Position numbers and translations under genes: made by a program
Shown: positions 28,057 through 36,728 of the stretch, one piece after another
Numbering within the stretch: the stretch's first letter is position 1
Layout: every line of letters starts with the position of its first letter
The notes under the pieces: generated by a model
What the model was told of the DNA's origin: nothing
Databases searched by the model: none
What the model saw: only the letters and a program-made list of their open reading frames with translations
Source: Massilia antarctica
GTDB taxonomy: Bacteria; Pseudomonadota; Gammaproteobacteria; Burkholderiales; Burkholderiaceae_D
Reading direction: 5' to 3'
NCBI RefSeq assembly: GCF_015689335.1
Contig: NZ_CP065053.1
Coordinates: forward strand, 3,348,001 to 3,412,000
Length of the DNA stretch: 64,000 nt

Positions 28057-28355
28057 GTCGTCTGCACGCTTTTGCCCCCCACAATCCAGTCCTTTCACAC
28101 GCATGTAGGGTGCTGGGACTCGTGAGACCAGGGCTGTTCATTCTGAAAATTCATCACCCCAAGATAGTCAATGGTCTGCAGGCTAACCCCGGCTTTCTCG
28201 GGAATGTTGCGCTGGGATAATTTCCCCTTCAGGGGATGATATCGACCAAGCAGCGCCATTAGACCGCAAGCATCTCTGCCAGTAATTAGTGGAGTGCATG
28301 GAGAATTTATATCGGCAAATCTGTCGTATTAAACGCAATGACGACAAGCTTTTCA
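28057..28355. other. Spacer at the left edge of the accessory segment
   Basis: About 300 bases without a supported gene. Composition changes from GC-rich to clearly AT-rich around 28250. Short open frames on both strands (for example 28038-28220) give no recognisable product. There is no integrase fragment and no second copy of the tRNA 3' end. Confidence 0.5.
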
Positions 28356-28387
28356 CAATTGTTATTTTTAGTGATATTTAACAATTG
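28356..28387. promoter_or_regulatory. Inverted repeat upstream of the defence operon
   Basis: Perfect 9-bp arms CAATTGTTA (28356-28364) and TAACAATTG (28379-28387) separated by 14 nt, in very AT-rich sequence 58 nt before the first start codon. The layout suits an operator or an AT-rich promoter element; no cognate regulator is encoded next to it. Confidence 0.45.
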
Positions 28388-28445
28388 AAACTATGTTAGC
28401 CTGAAAGGCATGGTTTAACGCAAAACATGTTTCGGGAGAAAAATT

Positions 28446-28829
28446 ATGGATTGGATCGACCGGTTGAGAGCATTGTCTACGCGTATCCGTGCAACGAAGG
28501 ACCTAATTCCCGCAGTGGCGCCAGTCGACAAGTCCGGGATCGTTACGACGCCCGCAGAAGTCGAAGGTTCTCACATCGTTCGTTCGATTCCTCGAGAAGT
28601 CGTTGGCTCACATCGTGTAGTCATGCTTGATGCGTTAAGTTACTGCGCAATCCTACTTGACGACAATAACCGCACACCGATATGCCGCCTTCGTTTCAAT
28701 AACGCCATCAAACTTGCAATCGGTCAGTTTAACGAAAAAAAAGAGGAAGAGCGCATCTTGCTCACCAATCTCGATAGTCCTTATGATCACACGGACAGGT
28801 TGAGAACCACCGCCTTGTCACATCTCTGA
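28446..28829 (+). CDS. Short HSDR-related protein lacking the nuclease core
   Basis: 127 residues. The first ~20 (MDWIDRLRALSTRIRATKDL) resemble the helical start of stand-alone type I restriction R-subunit N-terminal-domain proteins. About residues 32-125 resemble their C-terminal module: IVTTPAEVEGSHIVRSIPRE, SYCAILLDDNNRTPICRLRF and a tail equivalent to the HPIESLDDIY region (LTNLDSPYDHTDRLRTTALS). The ~200-residue PD-(D/E)xK core normally between them is absent without any frame break. ATG at 28446 follows GGGAG. The giant helicase gene begins 58 nt downstream on the same strand, so this is the first gene of a two-gene operon. It may be an adaptor or a deletion derivative. Family recognition is from memory of sequence patterns. 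Confidence 0.7.
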   Translation: MDWIDRLRALSTRIRATKDLIPAVAPVDKSGIVTTPAEVEGSHIVRSIPREVVGSHRVVMLDALSYCAILLDDNNRTPICRLRFNNAIKLAIGQFNEKKEEERILLTNLDSPYDHTDRLRTTALSHL

Positions 28830-28887
28830 CCGTTCGAACAATAGCTGAGGCTGCTAAACAAACACGTATTCAAAAAGGGACGATGAG

Positions 28888-31800
28888 ATGGCAACCGATA
28901 TCAACGATGTGAAACCGATAGATCTAGCGGCAAGAGCCGCTCTCGTCCGTTTGTTTAATGACACCCGCAAGCGGTTGGTAGAGACCGGAACAAAAAATCG
29001 ACTGGTTCATGTTAACCGTGCGAATGCCCGCGGTAACGTGGTGAATATGGTAAACGAACGATCAGACGATGTCTATGCCATTCTTTCGAAGAAAAAAACT
29101 ATGCGATTTCTGGGGATCGCCCGTGACCGCGAAGACGACAAGACTGGAGTTCCTTTGGCCGACGTCGGCCAAGAAGGTTTCGATACCGACCGCGCCACCG
29201 ATGAACAACTTGAAACACGAATGGGACCAGATGCGCTGCAAAAGCGACTTTTGAAGATCGCGCGCGAGGCGCAAACCGCTGAAGAGGACTCAGGCGTCAA
29301 TATCCTATATTTGGCACTAGGTTTCCTTACTTGGTTTGAGGACAAGTCGTCTGCGGTGGGACGAGAGGCGCCTCTTGTACTTTTGCCAGTTGAGCTGGTC
29401 CGCAATCAGCGCACGTCAATTTACGATATTCGGAGTAGAGATGAGGATGTGATAACAAATCTTCCGCTCCAGCAGCGTCTTAAGGACGACTTTGGTATTC
29501 AGCTTCCCGAAATCGAAATCGACGAAGGGTGGGCTCCTTCAAGTTACTTCAAACAAATTGACGAGCTCATCGTTAGCCAAAAGAACTGGAAGCTGGATCG
29601 GAATGGGATACAGCTGGGATTCTTCTCGTTCTCCAAACTGCTCATGTATCGCGACCTGTCAATCGAAATGTGGCCGGAAGGGGCGATCGCCGATCATGCT
29701 CTCACACGCGGTCTTCTATACGAAGGATTTGAATCTGAGTCACCACTTTTTCACGACAGTGAGCGCTTGGATGATGCGCTACCGCCGGCGAAGATGTTTC
29801 ATGTCGTCGATGCTGATGCCTCACAGGCACGCGTTATCGAGGAGGTGAGGGCAGGGCGCAATCTCGTCGTCCAAGGGCCGCCAGGCACTGGTAAGTCACA
29901 GACAATTACGAACATCATTGCAGCAGCAGTCAAAGAAGGGAAGCGTGTGCTTTTCGTTGCGGAGAAAATGGCCGCACTCTCCGTCGTACACGACCGTCTC
30001 GTTAAAGTGGGACTACGCGACATCTGCCTGGAGCTTCACTCTAGAACCGCAAATAAAACAGCCTTGCTCGCAGAACTTGCCCGCACGTTGAACGCTGCAT
30101 CAGCAATACCTTCGCTGCCTGCCCCGCCTTTGGCACTCACCAAGTCTCGCGACAAACTGAACGCTTTTAGCGAATTGCTTCATTCTCAAATAGGGAACAC
30201 CGGCGCCACTCCGTTTGCAGTGTTGAGTCTTCAAATGCGCTTTATCGGTAAAGGGGCACCGCCGCCAAGTATCGAAAGTTTGAGCCTCGCCACGATGACC
30301 CAGGAGCAGGAACGTCATGCCGTTGGAGTCTTGTCGCGTTATGGTGAACTTTTGGCGGAGGAGGGGTGTGTCGAGCAGCATCCATTCGCGGGGACGCAGA
30401 ATCTTGATCTTCAGCCTGTTGATCTGGCTCGCCTTGCGACGCTGCTCACCACAGCAAATCAGGCAGCCATTCGGCTGGAGAAGGCCGTACAAACATCAGT
30501 TGCAGCGTTACACCTGATGGTTCCTAATGCGATGCAGTCCGCTTCTTTCATTTCAGAGGTCCTCACCAGCCTTGATGGGCTGCCTGCCGGAACTGTGGAA
30601 ATTGCGAGATCGATTCTGTTAGTTTCTGACATTCCCAGACTTCGACAGGCGCTTGAGGTTGGTGACGCATGGCGTACTGCGCGAATCGCTGCAGAGCAGA
30701 CATATGTTGAATCGGCATTCACGACCCCACCTGATGCGTTGCGAGGTCCATTAGTCGGCGGAATTGACTCTTTTCTTTGTCGTTGGGGTAGTGCATATCG
30801 AGCCGCATCCCGCGAGCTTGCAGGTTTACTTCGCTTTGCAATTCCAAAAATGGCGAACGAACGTGTTGAGCTGGTAGACCGACTCTCACACATTTTTTCG
30901 TCAAGAGCACGTTGGGGGGGGGATGAAGAATTCTGTGCGGCTGCGATTGGTAGCGCGTGGCGTGGCGAGCAGACGGATTTTGCACGTGCACTGGCTGCGC
31001 TAACTTGGTGTGAAAAGGTATCTGTTGCTGCTAGGCGCATCCCTCACGAACCCTTGTTGGCCTTGGCTCAGAACCATGAGTTATTGGCGAATATGCGCCG
31101 GGAGCTTAATGAATCGGAGCCAGTTGCCCGCCGTGTCATAGCTGATGCAGTTGATATCTTGCGGCTCGATGAGCAGTTGTTGGGCAGTGCAGAAATTGGC
31201 AGCGCAGATCTAGGCAATATTGCGCGAAGGTTTGACGCGATGGCACGGTCTACAGGACGGTATGCTGGCTGGGCAAGATTGGCGTTGCATCATAGTCGCC
31301 TTGTCAACGCGGGCTTGACTGAACTCGCGCTACGCATGCAATCCGGACAACTGAACGGTCAATCAGCAGTCGTAGAGCTGCGTTATGCGCGTGCAGAACG
31401 CCTTTGGCAAGTCGCCCGGGAGTCCTCGTCGCTGCTACGCGACCTGGCGCACGAAAAGCGCCATGAATTGGTAATTACTTTTGCCCAATTAGAGCGCGAG
31501 CGGCTTGCGGAGAATGTAACTACTATCAGAGCAGAGCATTTAGGCCAAGTCCCAATGGGTGCCATGGGCGAAATGAAGGTTATCCGGGGCGAGATAGGTA
31601 AAAAACGCGGGCACATCGCCCTTCGTAAATTGTTCGCGAGCGCAGGGACAGCAGTTCAGCGAATCAAGCCAGTCCTTCTGATGAGTCCAATCTCGGTTGC
31701 GCAGTTTATTCCACCAGGAGCCTTAAGTTTCGATCTTCTTGTGATTGACGAGGCGTCGCAGGTGCGCCCAGAGGATGCATTAGGGGCAATTGCTCGCGCC

Positions 31801-33966
31801 AAGCAAATTGTAGTCGTGGGTGATCAAAAACAGTTGCCACCGTCCTCATTTTTTGACCGGATTCTTGCTGATGAAACCGACGAGCATGATGGAGAGGAGG
31901 GGGAGGCTGACCTCCTTGATAGCGCAGCGAAGGTTGGCCTGATGGAGAGCATTCTCAGTCTCTGCGAGGCGCGCGGACTTTCGTCTCGTATGCTGCAGTG
32001 GCACTACCGTTCGCGGGATCCGTCGCTGATCATGGTATCGAATCACGAATTCTATGAGAACAAACTCATTCTTCCTCCATCGCCTTTGCAGGACGACCCC
32101 GCATACGGACTGTGTTTCACACGAGTCAATGGGGTATATGACAAGGGCGGGAAGCGGGACAACCGCGGCGAGGGCGCAGCTATCGTGGCCCGGGTAGCAG
32201 AGCACGCTCGTCTTCATCCAGATCAATCGCTTGGCATCGTTACGTTTTCCACGGCGCAGCGAAGTCTCGTCACTGAATTGCTTGAATTTTCACGCCGCAC
32301 TGATTCCATCCTCGACGAATTCCTCCGGGAGGGGCAGGCAGAAGACGTGTTCGTCAAAAATATTGAAAACGTTCAAGGGGATGAACGTGACGTTATTCTC
32401 ATTAGCGTTTGCTATGGCCCCGTTATTCCCGGCGGCAGACTCGCCAGTATGACGTTCGGGCCCGTGAACCAAGAAGGGGGCGAGCGGCGCCTGAACGTTC
32501 TGTTTTCCCGGGCACGCGTGCGATGTGAAGTGTTCGCTTCTTTTGATCCAGGCGATATCGACCCGGGCCGCGTAAGCCGCGACGGCGCGCGCATCTTAAA
32601 GCGCTTTCTGGAGTTTGCGAGAGACGGCCGAATGCTAGATGCTGTTCCGACGGGCGAGGCGGCTGAAAGTCCGTTCGAGGAAGATGTCGCTGATGTGATT
32701 AGGAGCCTGGGATATCTTGTTGATCCTCAAGTTGGCTCTGCGGGTTTTCGAATCGATATGGGAATTCGCCATTCGGAAAGCCCGGGGACATATGTCTTGG
32801 CAATCGAGTGTGATGGTGCAACGTACCACAGCGCCTTGTGGGCTCGCGAGCGTGACCGTCTGCGGCAGGATGTCCTGGAGCATTTGGGATGGCGTTTTCA
32901 CCGGATATGGAGTACCGATTGGTTCTATAACCGTCAAGCGGAGATTGAACGCTTGCGGGCGGCGCTTCAAGAAGCACGTACGATTTCTACGGCAGGCGTA
33001 CGAATCAATGGTGCCAATCGTGCTCGACCAGTATCTGTGGACCACGTTGCAGCTAAGCCCGCTGTGTTCGAAATTCCAGCCGTCGTTGTAAAGAAAATGC
33101 CAGCGTATCAGCGAGCCAATTTCCCGGTGGTCGGTCAACAGGAACCGCATGAGGTTGGGGGCGCAGCGTTGGCAGCGCTTGTTAGACGTATCGTAGAGGC
33201 CGAGGGTCCAATTCATGTAGAGGAGGCAGCGAGGCGGCTTGCCGCGTGTTTTGGAAAGGAGAAGGCGGGCTCGAGAATCGTCGCGCTTACAGACTCGGCA
33301 CTGGCCGAGGCGAAGAGAAACGATGTTGATCTCTTGTCGGATGGTGCGTTCTGGTTCACCGTTGCACAGTCCAAGGTGCCTCCCGTTAGAGACAGATCTG
33401 AAGAAAGCGGCGCCACATTAAAAGCCAAAAGTATTTCGGCGCTTGAAATCGGTGAAGCTCTGCGACTGGCACGGGAGGAGAATGCTGGCGGGGCTGAAGG
33501 GCAACTGATCCGAGTGGCAGCACGATTGTTAGGCTTTCGCCGCGTTGGAGCGGACCTGCAGGAACGACTTACGGCAAAGATTGGTACGGACGAACACGAG
33601 TGGCATCGCACTGGAATCGAACTTACGCCTGTAAAAGCATTCGAGATCGACGGGCCGGGGAAATATGCTGTTGAAGTCGCTGGAGCGATCGCAAATCAGG
33701 ACGCGATCGCGGGAATTTTTGACCCCAGAGTGAGTGGACTAAACAGTCAACTTGTAACTCAGCTAGTCCTTGGTTCGGACGGTAAGGTTTCTGTGAAAGT
33801 AGACGGCACCGACATAGGCTATCTGTCGAAATATATCGCGAGAGAATTTCGCGCGGCTGTTGTTTCCGGAAATTTAACCGAATACGATGTCTTCAATTGC
33901 TCAGCTCGTGTATCGAATCGCGACGGTCGGCAGACCATTTGGGTGGATCTACCTGAGGATATTTAA
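28888..33966 (+). CDS. DUF4011 - SF1 helicase - Vsr-like nuclease - DUF3320 - HIRAN-like giant protein
   Basis: 1692-residue predicted defence protein. Residues ~17-310 match the DUF4011 type. An SF1 helicase follows: Walker A GPPGTGKS (330-337), Walker B DLLVIDEASQ (949-958), GDQKQLPP (978-985), WHYRSRD (1038-1044), ENVQGDERDVI (from 1160) and LNVLFSRAR (from 1202). A long insert of ~600 residues separates motifs I and II. Residues ~1261-1345 are a Vsr/DUF559-like nuclease with D1290, E1307, D1309 and H1314 (RIDMGI, LAIECDGATYH, then GWRFHRIWSTDWF). A DUF3320-like winged-helix part covers ~1420-1580. The end (~1593-1690) resembles a HIRAN domain (DGTDIGYLSKYIAREFRAAV). All core residues look intact. 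The gene is AT-richer than its surroundings. Proteins of this DUF4011-helicase-Vsr architecture occur in anti-phage islands. Confidence 0.88.
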   Translation: MATDINDVKPIDLAARAALVRLFNDTRKRLVETGTKNRLVHVNRANARGNVVNMVNERSDDVYAILSKKKTMRFLGIARDREDDKTGVPLADVGQEGFDTDRATDEQLETRMGPDALQKRLLKIAREAQTAEEDSGVNILYLALGFLTWFEDKSSAVGREAPLVLLPVELVRNQRTSIYDIRSRDEDVITNLPLQQRLKDDFGIQLPEIEIDEGWAPSSYFKQIDELIVSQKNWKLDRNGIQLGFFSFSKLLMYRDLSIEMWPEGAIADHALTRGLLYEGFESESPLFHDSERLDDALPPAKMFHVVDADASQARVIEEVRAGRNLVVQGPPGTGKSQTITNIIAAAVKEGKRVLFVAEKMAALSVVHDRLVKVGLRDICLELHSRTANKTALLAELARTLNAASAIPSLPAPPLALTKSRDKLNAFSELLHSQIGNTGATPFAVLSLQMRFIGKGAPPPSIESLSLATMTQEQERHAVGVLSRYGELLAEEGCVEQHPFAGTQNLDLQPVDLARLATLLTTANQAAIRLEKAVQTSVAALHLMVPNAMQSASFISEVLTSLDGLPAGTVEIARSILLVSDIPRLRQALEVGDAWRTARIAAEQTYVESAFTTPPDALRGPLVGGIDSFLCRWGSAYRAASRELAGLLRFAIPKMANERVELVDRLSHIFSSRARWGGDEEFCAAAIGSAWRGEQTDFARALAALTWCEKVSVAARRIPHEPLLALAQNHELLANMRRELNESEPVARRVIADAVDILRLDEQLLGSAEIGSADLGNIARRFDAMARSTGRYAGWARLALHHSRLVNAGLTELALRMQSGQLNGQSAVVELRYARAERLWQVARESSSLLRDLAHEKRHELVITFAQLERERLAENVTTIRAEHLGQVPMGAMGEMKVIRGEIGKKRGHIALRKLFASAGTAVQRIKPVLLMSPISVAQFIPPGALSFDLLVIDEASQVRPEDALGAIARAKQIVVVGDQKQLPPSSFFDRILADETDEHDGEEGEADLLDSAAKVGLMESILSLCEARGLSSRMLQWHYRSRDPSLIMVSNHEFYENKLILPPSPLQDDPAYGLCFTRVNGVYDKGGKRDNRGEGAAIVARVAEHARLHPDQSLGIVTFSTAQRSLVTELLEFSRRTDSILDEFLREGQAEDVFVKNIENVQGDERDVILISVCYGPVIPGGRLASMTFGPVNQEGGERRLNVLFSRARVRCEVFASFDPGDIDPGRVSRDGARILKRFLEFARDGRMLDAVPTGEAAESPFEEDVADVIRSLGYLVDPQVGSAGFRIDMGIRHSESPGTYVLAIECDGATYHSALWARERDRLRQDVLEHLGWRFHRIWSTDWFYNRQAEIERLRAALQEARTISTAGVRINGANRARPVSVDHVAAKPAVFEIPAVVVKKMPAYQRANFPVVGQQEPHEVGGAALAALVRRIVEAEGPIHVEEAARRLAACFGKEKAGSRIVALTDSALAEAKRNDVDLLSDGAFWFTVAQSKVPPVRDRSEESGATLKAKSISALEIGEALRLAREENAGGAEGQLIRVAARLLGFRRVGADLQERLTAKIGTDEHEWHRTGIELTPVKAFEIDGPGKYAVEVAGAIANQDAIAGIFDPRVSGLNSQLVTQLVLGSDGKVSVKVDGTDIGYLSKYIAREFRAAVVSGNLTEYDVFNCSARVSNRDGRQTIWVDLPEDI

Positions 33967-34204
33967 TCGCCACGCAATCATTTTAGCAAGGGTTTCTTTC
34001 GTTTCATACATGTAGTCGGCGCCGTGAGCGCAGTCCCATCGAAAGGACTGCTGCGCACTCGCTGGAGTATGCCAGAATGTAGGCCATTGACGAATCGTCG
34101 CCACGGCATTAGTCCCATCCGACCGACCGAGGTCCCCTCATACGGCTTTGGTTTTCTCGCGGCAATGGAGCCGGGTTTTCACTCTTCCGTTCAGGAGCCA
34201 CTAA
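33967..34204. other. Right edge of the accessory segment
   Basis: Transition back to host-like GC content. No gene, no repeat of the tRNA-Ser 3' end and no transposon end is seen, so the exact junction cannot be placed. Confidence 0.4.
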
Positions 34205-34690
34205 ATGCCCAGCAAGAACACAATCTGTCTGTGGTACGACGGCGACGCCGTCGACGCCGCAAACTTCTACGCAGAAACCTTCCCCGACAGCGCAGTCCAT
34301 GCCATCCACCGCGCACCGGGCGACTATCCCGCTGGCAAAGAGGGCAATGTCCTCACGGTCGAGTTCACCGTCGCCGGCATTGCCTGCCTGGGCCTGAACG
34401 GCGGCCCGCATTTCAAGCACAGCGAAGCCTTCTCGTTCCTGATCGCGACCGACGACCAGGCCGAAACCGACCGCTTGTGGAACGCCATCGTCAGCAATGG
34501 CGGGCAGGAAAGCGAATGCGGCTGGTGCAAGGACCGCTGGGGATTATCCTGGCAAATTGCTCCACGCGCCCTCACCGAAGCGGTATTCGGCCCAGACCGC
34601 GCCGCAGCCAAGCGCGCGTTCGATGCCATGATGACGATGAAGAAAATCGATATCGCCACGATAGAACGGGCCGTGCTCGGCCGGGATTGA
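34205..34690 (+). CDS. VOC-fold (PhnB / 3-demethylubiquinone-like) protein
   Basis: 161-residue cytosolic protein of the vicinal-oxygen-chelate superfamily, PhnB-like branch (MPSKNTICLWYDGDAVDAAN, FYAETFPDSAV). The typical paired beta-alpha-beta-beta units are seen: VEFTVAGIACLGLNGGPHFK in the first and WCKDRWGLSWQIAP in the second. Substrate unknown; such proteins are often annotated as demethylubiquinone methyltransferase-like without methyltransferase activity. AGGAG lies 6 nt before the ATG at 34205. Confidence 0.85.
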   Translation: MPSKNTICLWYDGDAVDAANFYAETFPDSAVHAIHRAPGDYPAGKEGNVLTVEFTVAGIACLGLNGGPHFKHSEAFSFLIATDDQAETDRLWNAIVSNGGQESECGWCKDRWGLSWQIAPRALTEAVFGPDRAAAKRAFDAMMTMKKIDIATIERAVLGRD

Positions 34691-34699
34691 TCCGCCTGA

Positions 34700-35830
34700 T
34701 TACATGAATGCGGTGCGCGTCGCAGGTGCCTCGGTTACAGATTGCAAGACGCGTCCCAGCGGAAGCTCCACGCACCGATAAAACACAGCGCCTGCCATCA
34801 GGCTCGCAGCCCAGGCAGCCAGCATGCCCAGCGCCTGATAATGCGGCTCTGGCGGCACGAAATGGGCAAACGCCGCATTCATCACCAGACAGACCGGGAA
34901 ATGGATCAGGAATACCGAATAGGAAATCTGCGCGAGACGATTAATCGCCGCCATGCCCCAGTGCGAATACGATCCCGTGCGCGCACGGCCGAACAAAAAC
35001 AGAACGCAGGCCACCGCCAGCGCCACCGCAATGCGCAGGCGGAAGTCGAGTGCCAGCGCGATCAAGGTCGGCAGCACGATCATCGCCACCAGCAGCGCAA
35101 CCACCTGCGGCCGCCGTGTCGGATCGCTCGCCAGCCAGGCCATGATGCCCAGTCCATAGCTACCGAAGAAGTAGGGCGCCCAGTCATCCCAGTTGGGATC
35201 GCGGTTGAAGTACAACAGGGACATGCTGATGCCGATGACAATCACGGCAGGCATCAACCACGGCCGCAAGCCGCCGCCCGAAAACCGTCCGCACAGCCAG
35301 ACCAGCACGGCCACCACGGCATACAGCTGGAAATCGATCGCGACGTACCACGCGCCCGCCGACAAGGAGTCGTAACCGAGCACGCCCTGCAGCAGCAGCG
35401 CATGCGCGGCCAGTTGCAGAAAATCGGGAGGGGGAGAGATGGAATTGTGCGTCATCCACCGGTTGGCCAGGGCGGAAGCGGCAACGGCGCACAGCATCGC
35501 CACCATAAACGGCGGCACCAGCTTGGCATACCGCCGCCACACGGTCCCGAGCGGATTGATCAAGCCTGGCTGGCCTTTCGGGAACAGGGATTTGGCGACC
35601 AAGAATCCGCCAATGACAAGGAAGACCTGCACCGCAATGCGCGCGAATGAACCCAGCCAATCGATCACATCGGGCATCAGGGGCCGCGCGTAGTCCGCCA
35701 TCGGGCCGTAAAAGGCCAGGTGGTGCAGCACAATCAATTGTGCCGCGATGACTTTCAATAAATTGATGAATCCAAACTGGGCCGGGACGCTTGCCTTGGC
35801 CCCGGCTATTTTTTCGACGACTACACCCAT
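34700..35830 (-). CDS. Acyltransferase-3 family membrane protein
   Basis: 376-residue membrane acyltransferase without an SGNH domain. The N-terminal motif is FINLLKVIAAQLIVLHHLAF, with the His of the family, followed by VQVFLVIGGFLVAKSLFP and GAWYVAIDFQLYA. It differs from the classic R-x-D signature (INLLKVIAAQ instead of D-x-x-R-A), so it is a divergent branch. ATG at 35830 behind GAGG is preferred to a TTG five codons upstream. A 19-bp palindrome lies 75 nt upstream. Confidence 0.85.
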   Translation of the reverse strand: MGVVVEKIAGAKASVPAQFGFINLLKVIAAQLIVLHHLAFYGPMADYARPLMPDVIDWLGSFARIAVQVFLVIGGFLVAKSLFPKGQPGLINPLGTVWRRYAKLVPPFMVAMLCAVAASALANRWMTHNSISPPPDFLQLAAHALLLQGVLGYDSLSAGAWYVAIDFQLYAVVAVLVWLCGRFSGGGLRPWLMPAVIVIGISMSLLYFNRDPNWDDWAPYFFGSYGLGIMAWLASDPTRRPQVVALLVAMIVLPTLIALALDFRLRIAVALAVACVLFLFGRARTGSYSHWGMAAINRLAQISYSVFLIHFPVCLVMNAAFAHFVPPEPHYQALGMLAAWAASLMAGAVFYRCVELPLGRVLQSVTEAPATRTAFM

Positions 35831-35904
35831 GCAAACCTCTTCCAAAAGCGCGACCGCGCAAGCTGCGCAGCGGTCGATACAAGCCAGCCAACAGCGATGG
35901 CTGC

Positions 35905-35923
35905 TGATAACAATTTGTTATCA
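35905..35923. promoter_or_regulatory. 19-bp palindromic operator candidate
   Basis: TGATAACAA-T-TTGTTATCA, perfect 9-bp arms around one base. It sits upstream of the minus-strand acyltransferase gene in an otherwise GC-rich spacer and looks like a dimeric repressor site. Confidence 0.5.
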
Positions 35924-36050
35924 TAGCGTATGCGGCCAGGATATGGCGCGTGGTTGAGTTACCGGATGTAAAGCGGCTGCGCCCGACATCCGGGCCGCGC
36001 TGCGCCTCCCTTCACGCCGCTGCTGTGCGTGCCGCCGAATCGATCCATCG

Positions 36051-36512
36051 TCAATAGGGACTCGATGCGGGTTCTCCCGCCGCGTTCATCCAGATGTCGT
36101 CAGGCAGCGAGCGGTCGCGCTGGCATACCCGGTCGTGGTCGGGATAGCTGATCCTGTCGACCGGAGCGCGGGTGCCGACCACCAGGCAGCGCGTGGGCGA
36201 CGCGCTGCGATTCCAAAGAAAGTGGCCGACCGCGACACCCGCACGGAAGGTGGCCGCGTCGCCGGGCTTCAAGATGGTTTCGGTATCGCCTTCAACCACT
36301 GTCACGTGGCCCTCCAGGACGTAGACCATTTCATCTTCCGCGCTGTGCCAGTGCTTGATCGACGAGCGCGTGCCCGGCTGCAGCACTTCCACGAAGGCGC
36401 CAAACTGCGTCAACCCGCCGGCCTCCGAAATCCAGAGCGTCTGGTTGGGTTCAGCCAATCCTTCGGGGGAGCCTTCTTCCTTCATGAAACGATCAGGCGT
36501 GAGCGCAGGCAT
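36051..36512 (-). CDS. Cupin-domain protein
   Basis: 153-residue single-domain cupin. The metal-binding first motif is seen as KHWHSAEDEMVYVLEGHVTV (His, His, Glu) and the second as LKPGDAATFRAGVAVGHFLWN, with His late in the motif. It may be a small metal-dependent isomerase, lyase or sugar-binding protein; the substrate is unknown. ATG at 36512 has AGGAG 7 nt upstream. Confidence 0.82.
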   Translation of the reverse strand: MPALTPDRFMKEEGSPEGLAEPNQTLWISEAGGLTQFGAFVEVLQPGTRSSIKHWHSAEDEMVYVLEGHVTVVEGDTETILKPGDAATFRAGVAVGHFLWNRSASPTRCLVVGTRAPVDRISYPDHDRVCQRDRSLPDDIWMNAAGEPASSPY

Positions 36513-36728
36513 GCGTGGTCTCCTTTTGTCGGTGAGGGAGGTGAGAAAGTGGATCATCCGTGAATGCGAGCGACAGCGCTTGCAGTGGACCTGATTTTAC
36601 GCCGACGGGCGGAACCCACAGGCAGTCGCACTGTCCGCGTTGTTCCAGCGAGCACGGTTTTTGTTGCCTTGCGCTGAAGAGGCTGCGACACTGGCGGCCG
36701 TGGGCTTCAACGTTTATCTGGAACCGTC

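Noticed and set aside
28038..28220. 60-codon ORF after tRNA-Ser
   Set aside because: It starts inside the tRNA terminator and has no supporting motif.
28888..33966. Type I restriction R subunit or RecB-like nuclease
   Set aside because: Motif order and the late Vsr-like domain differ; no HsdM/HsdS or RecC/D genes adjoin.
33967..34204. attR copy of the tRNA-Ser 3' end
   Set aside because: The T-arm and acceptor sequence were looked for by eye and are not repeated here.
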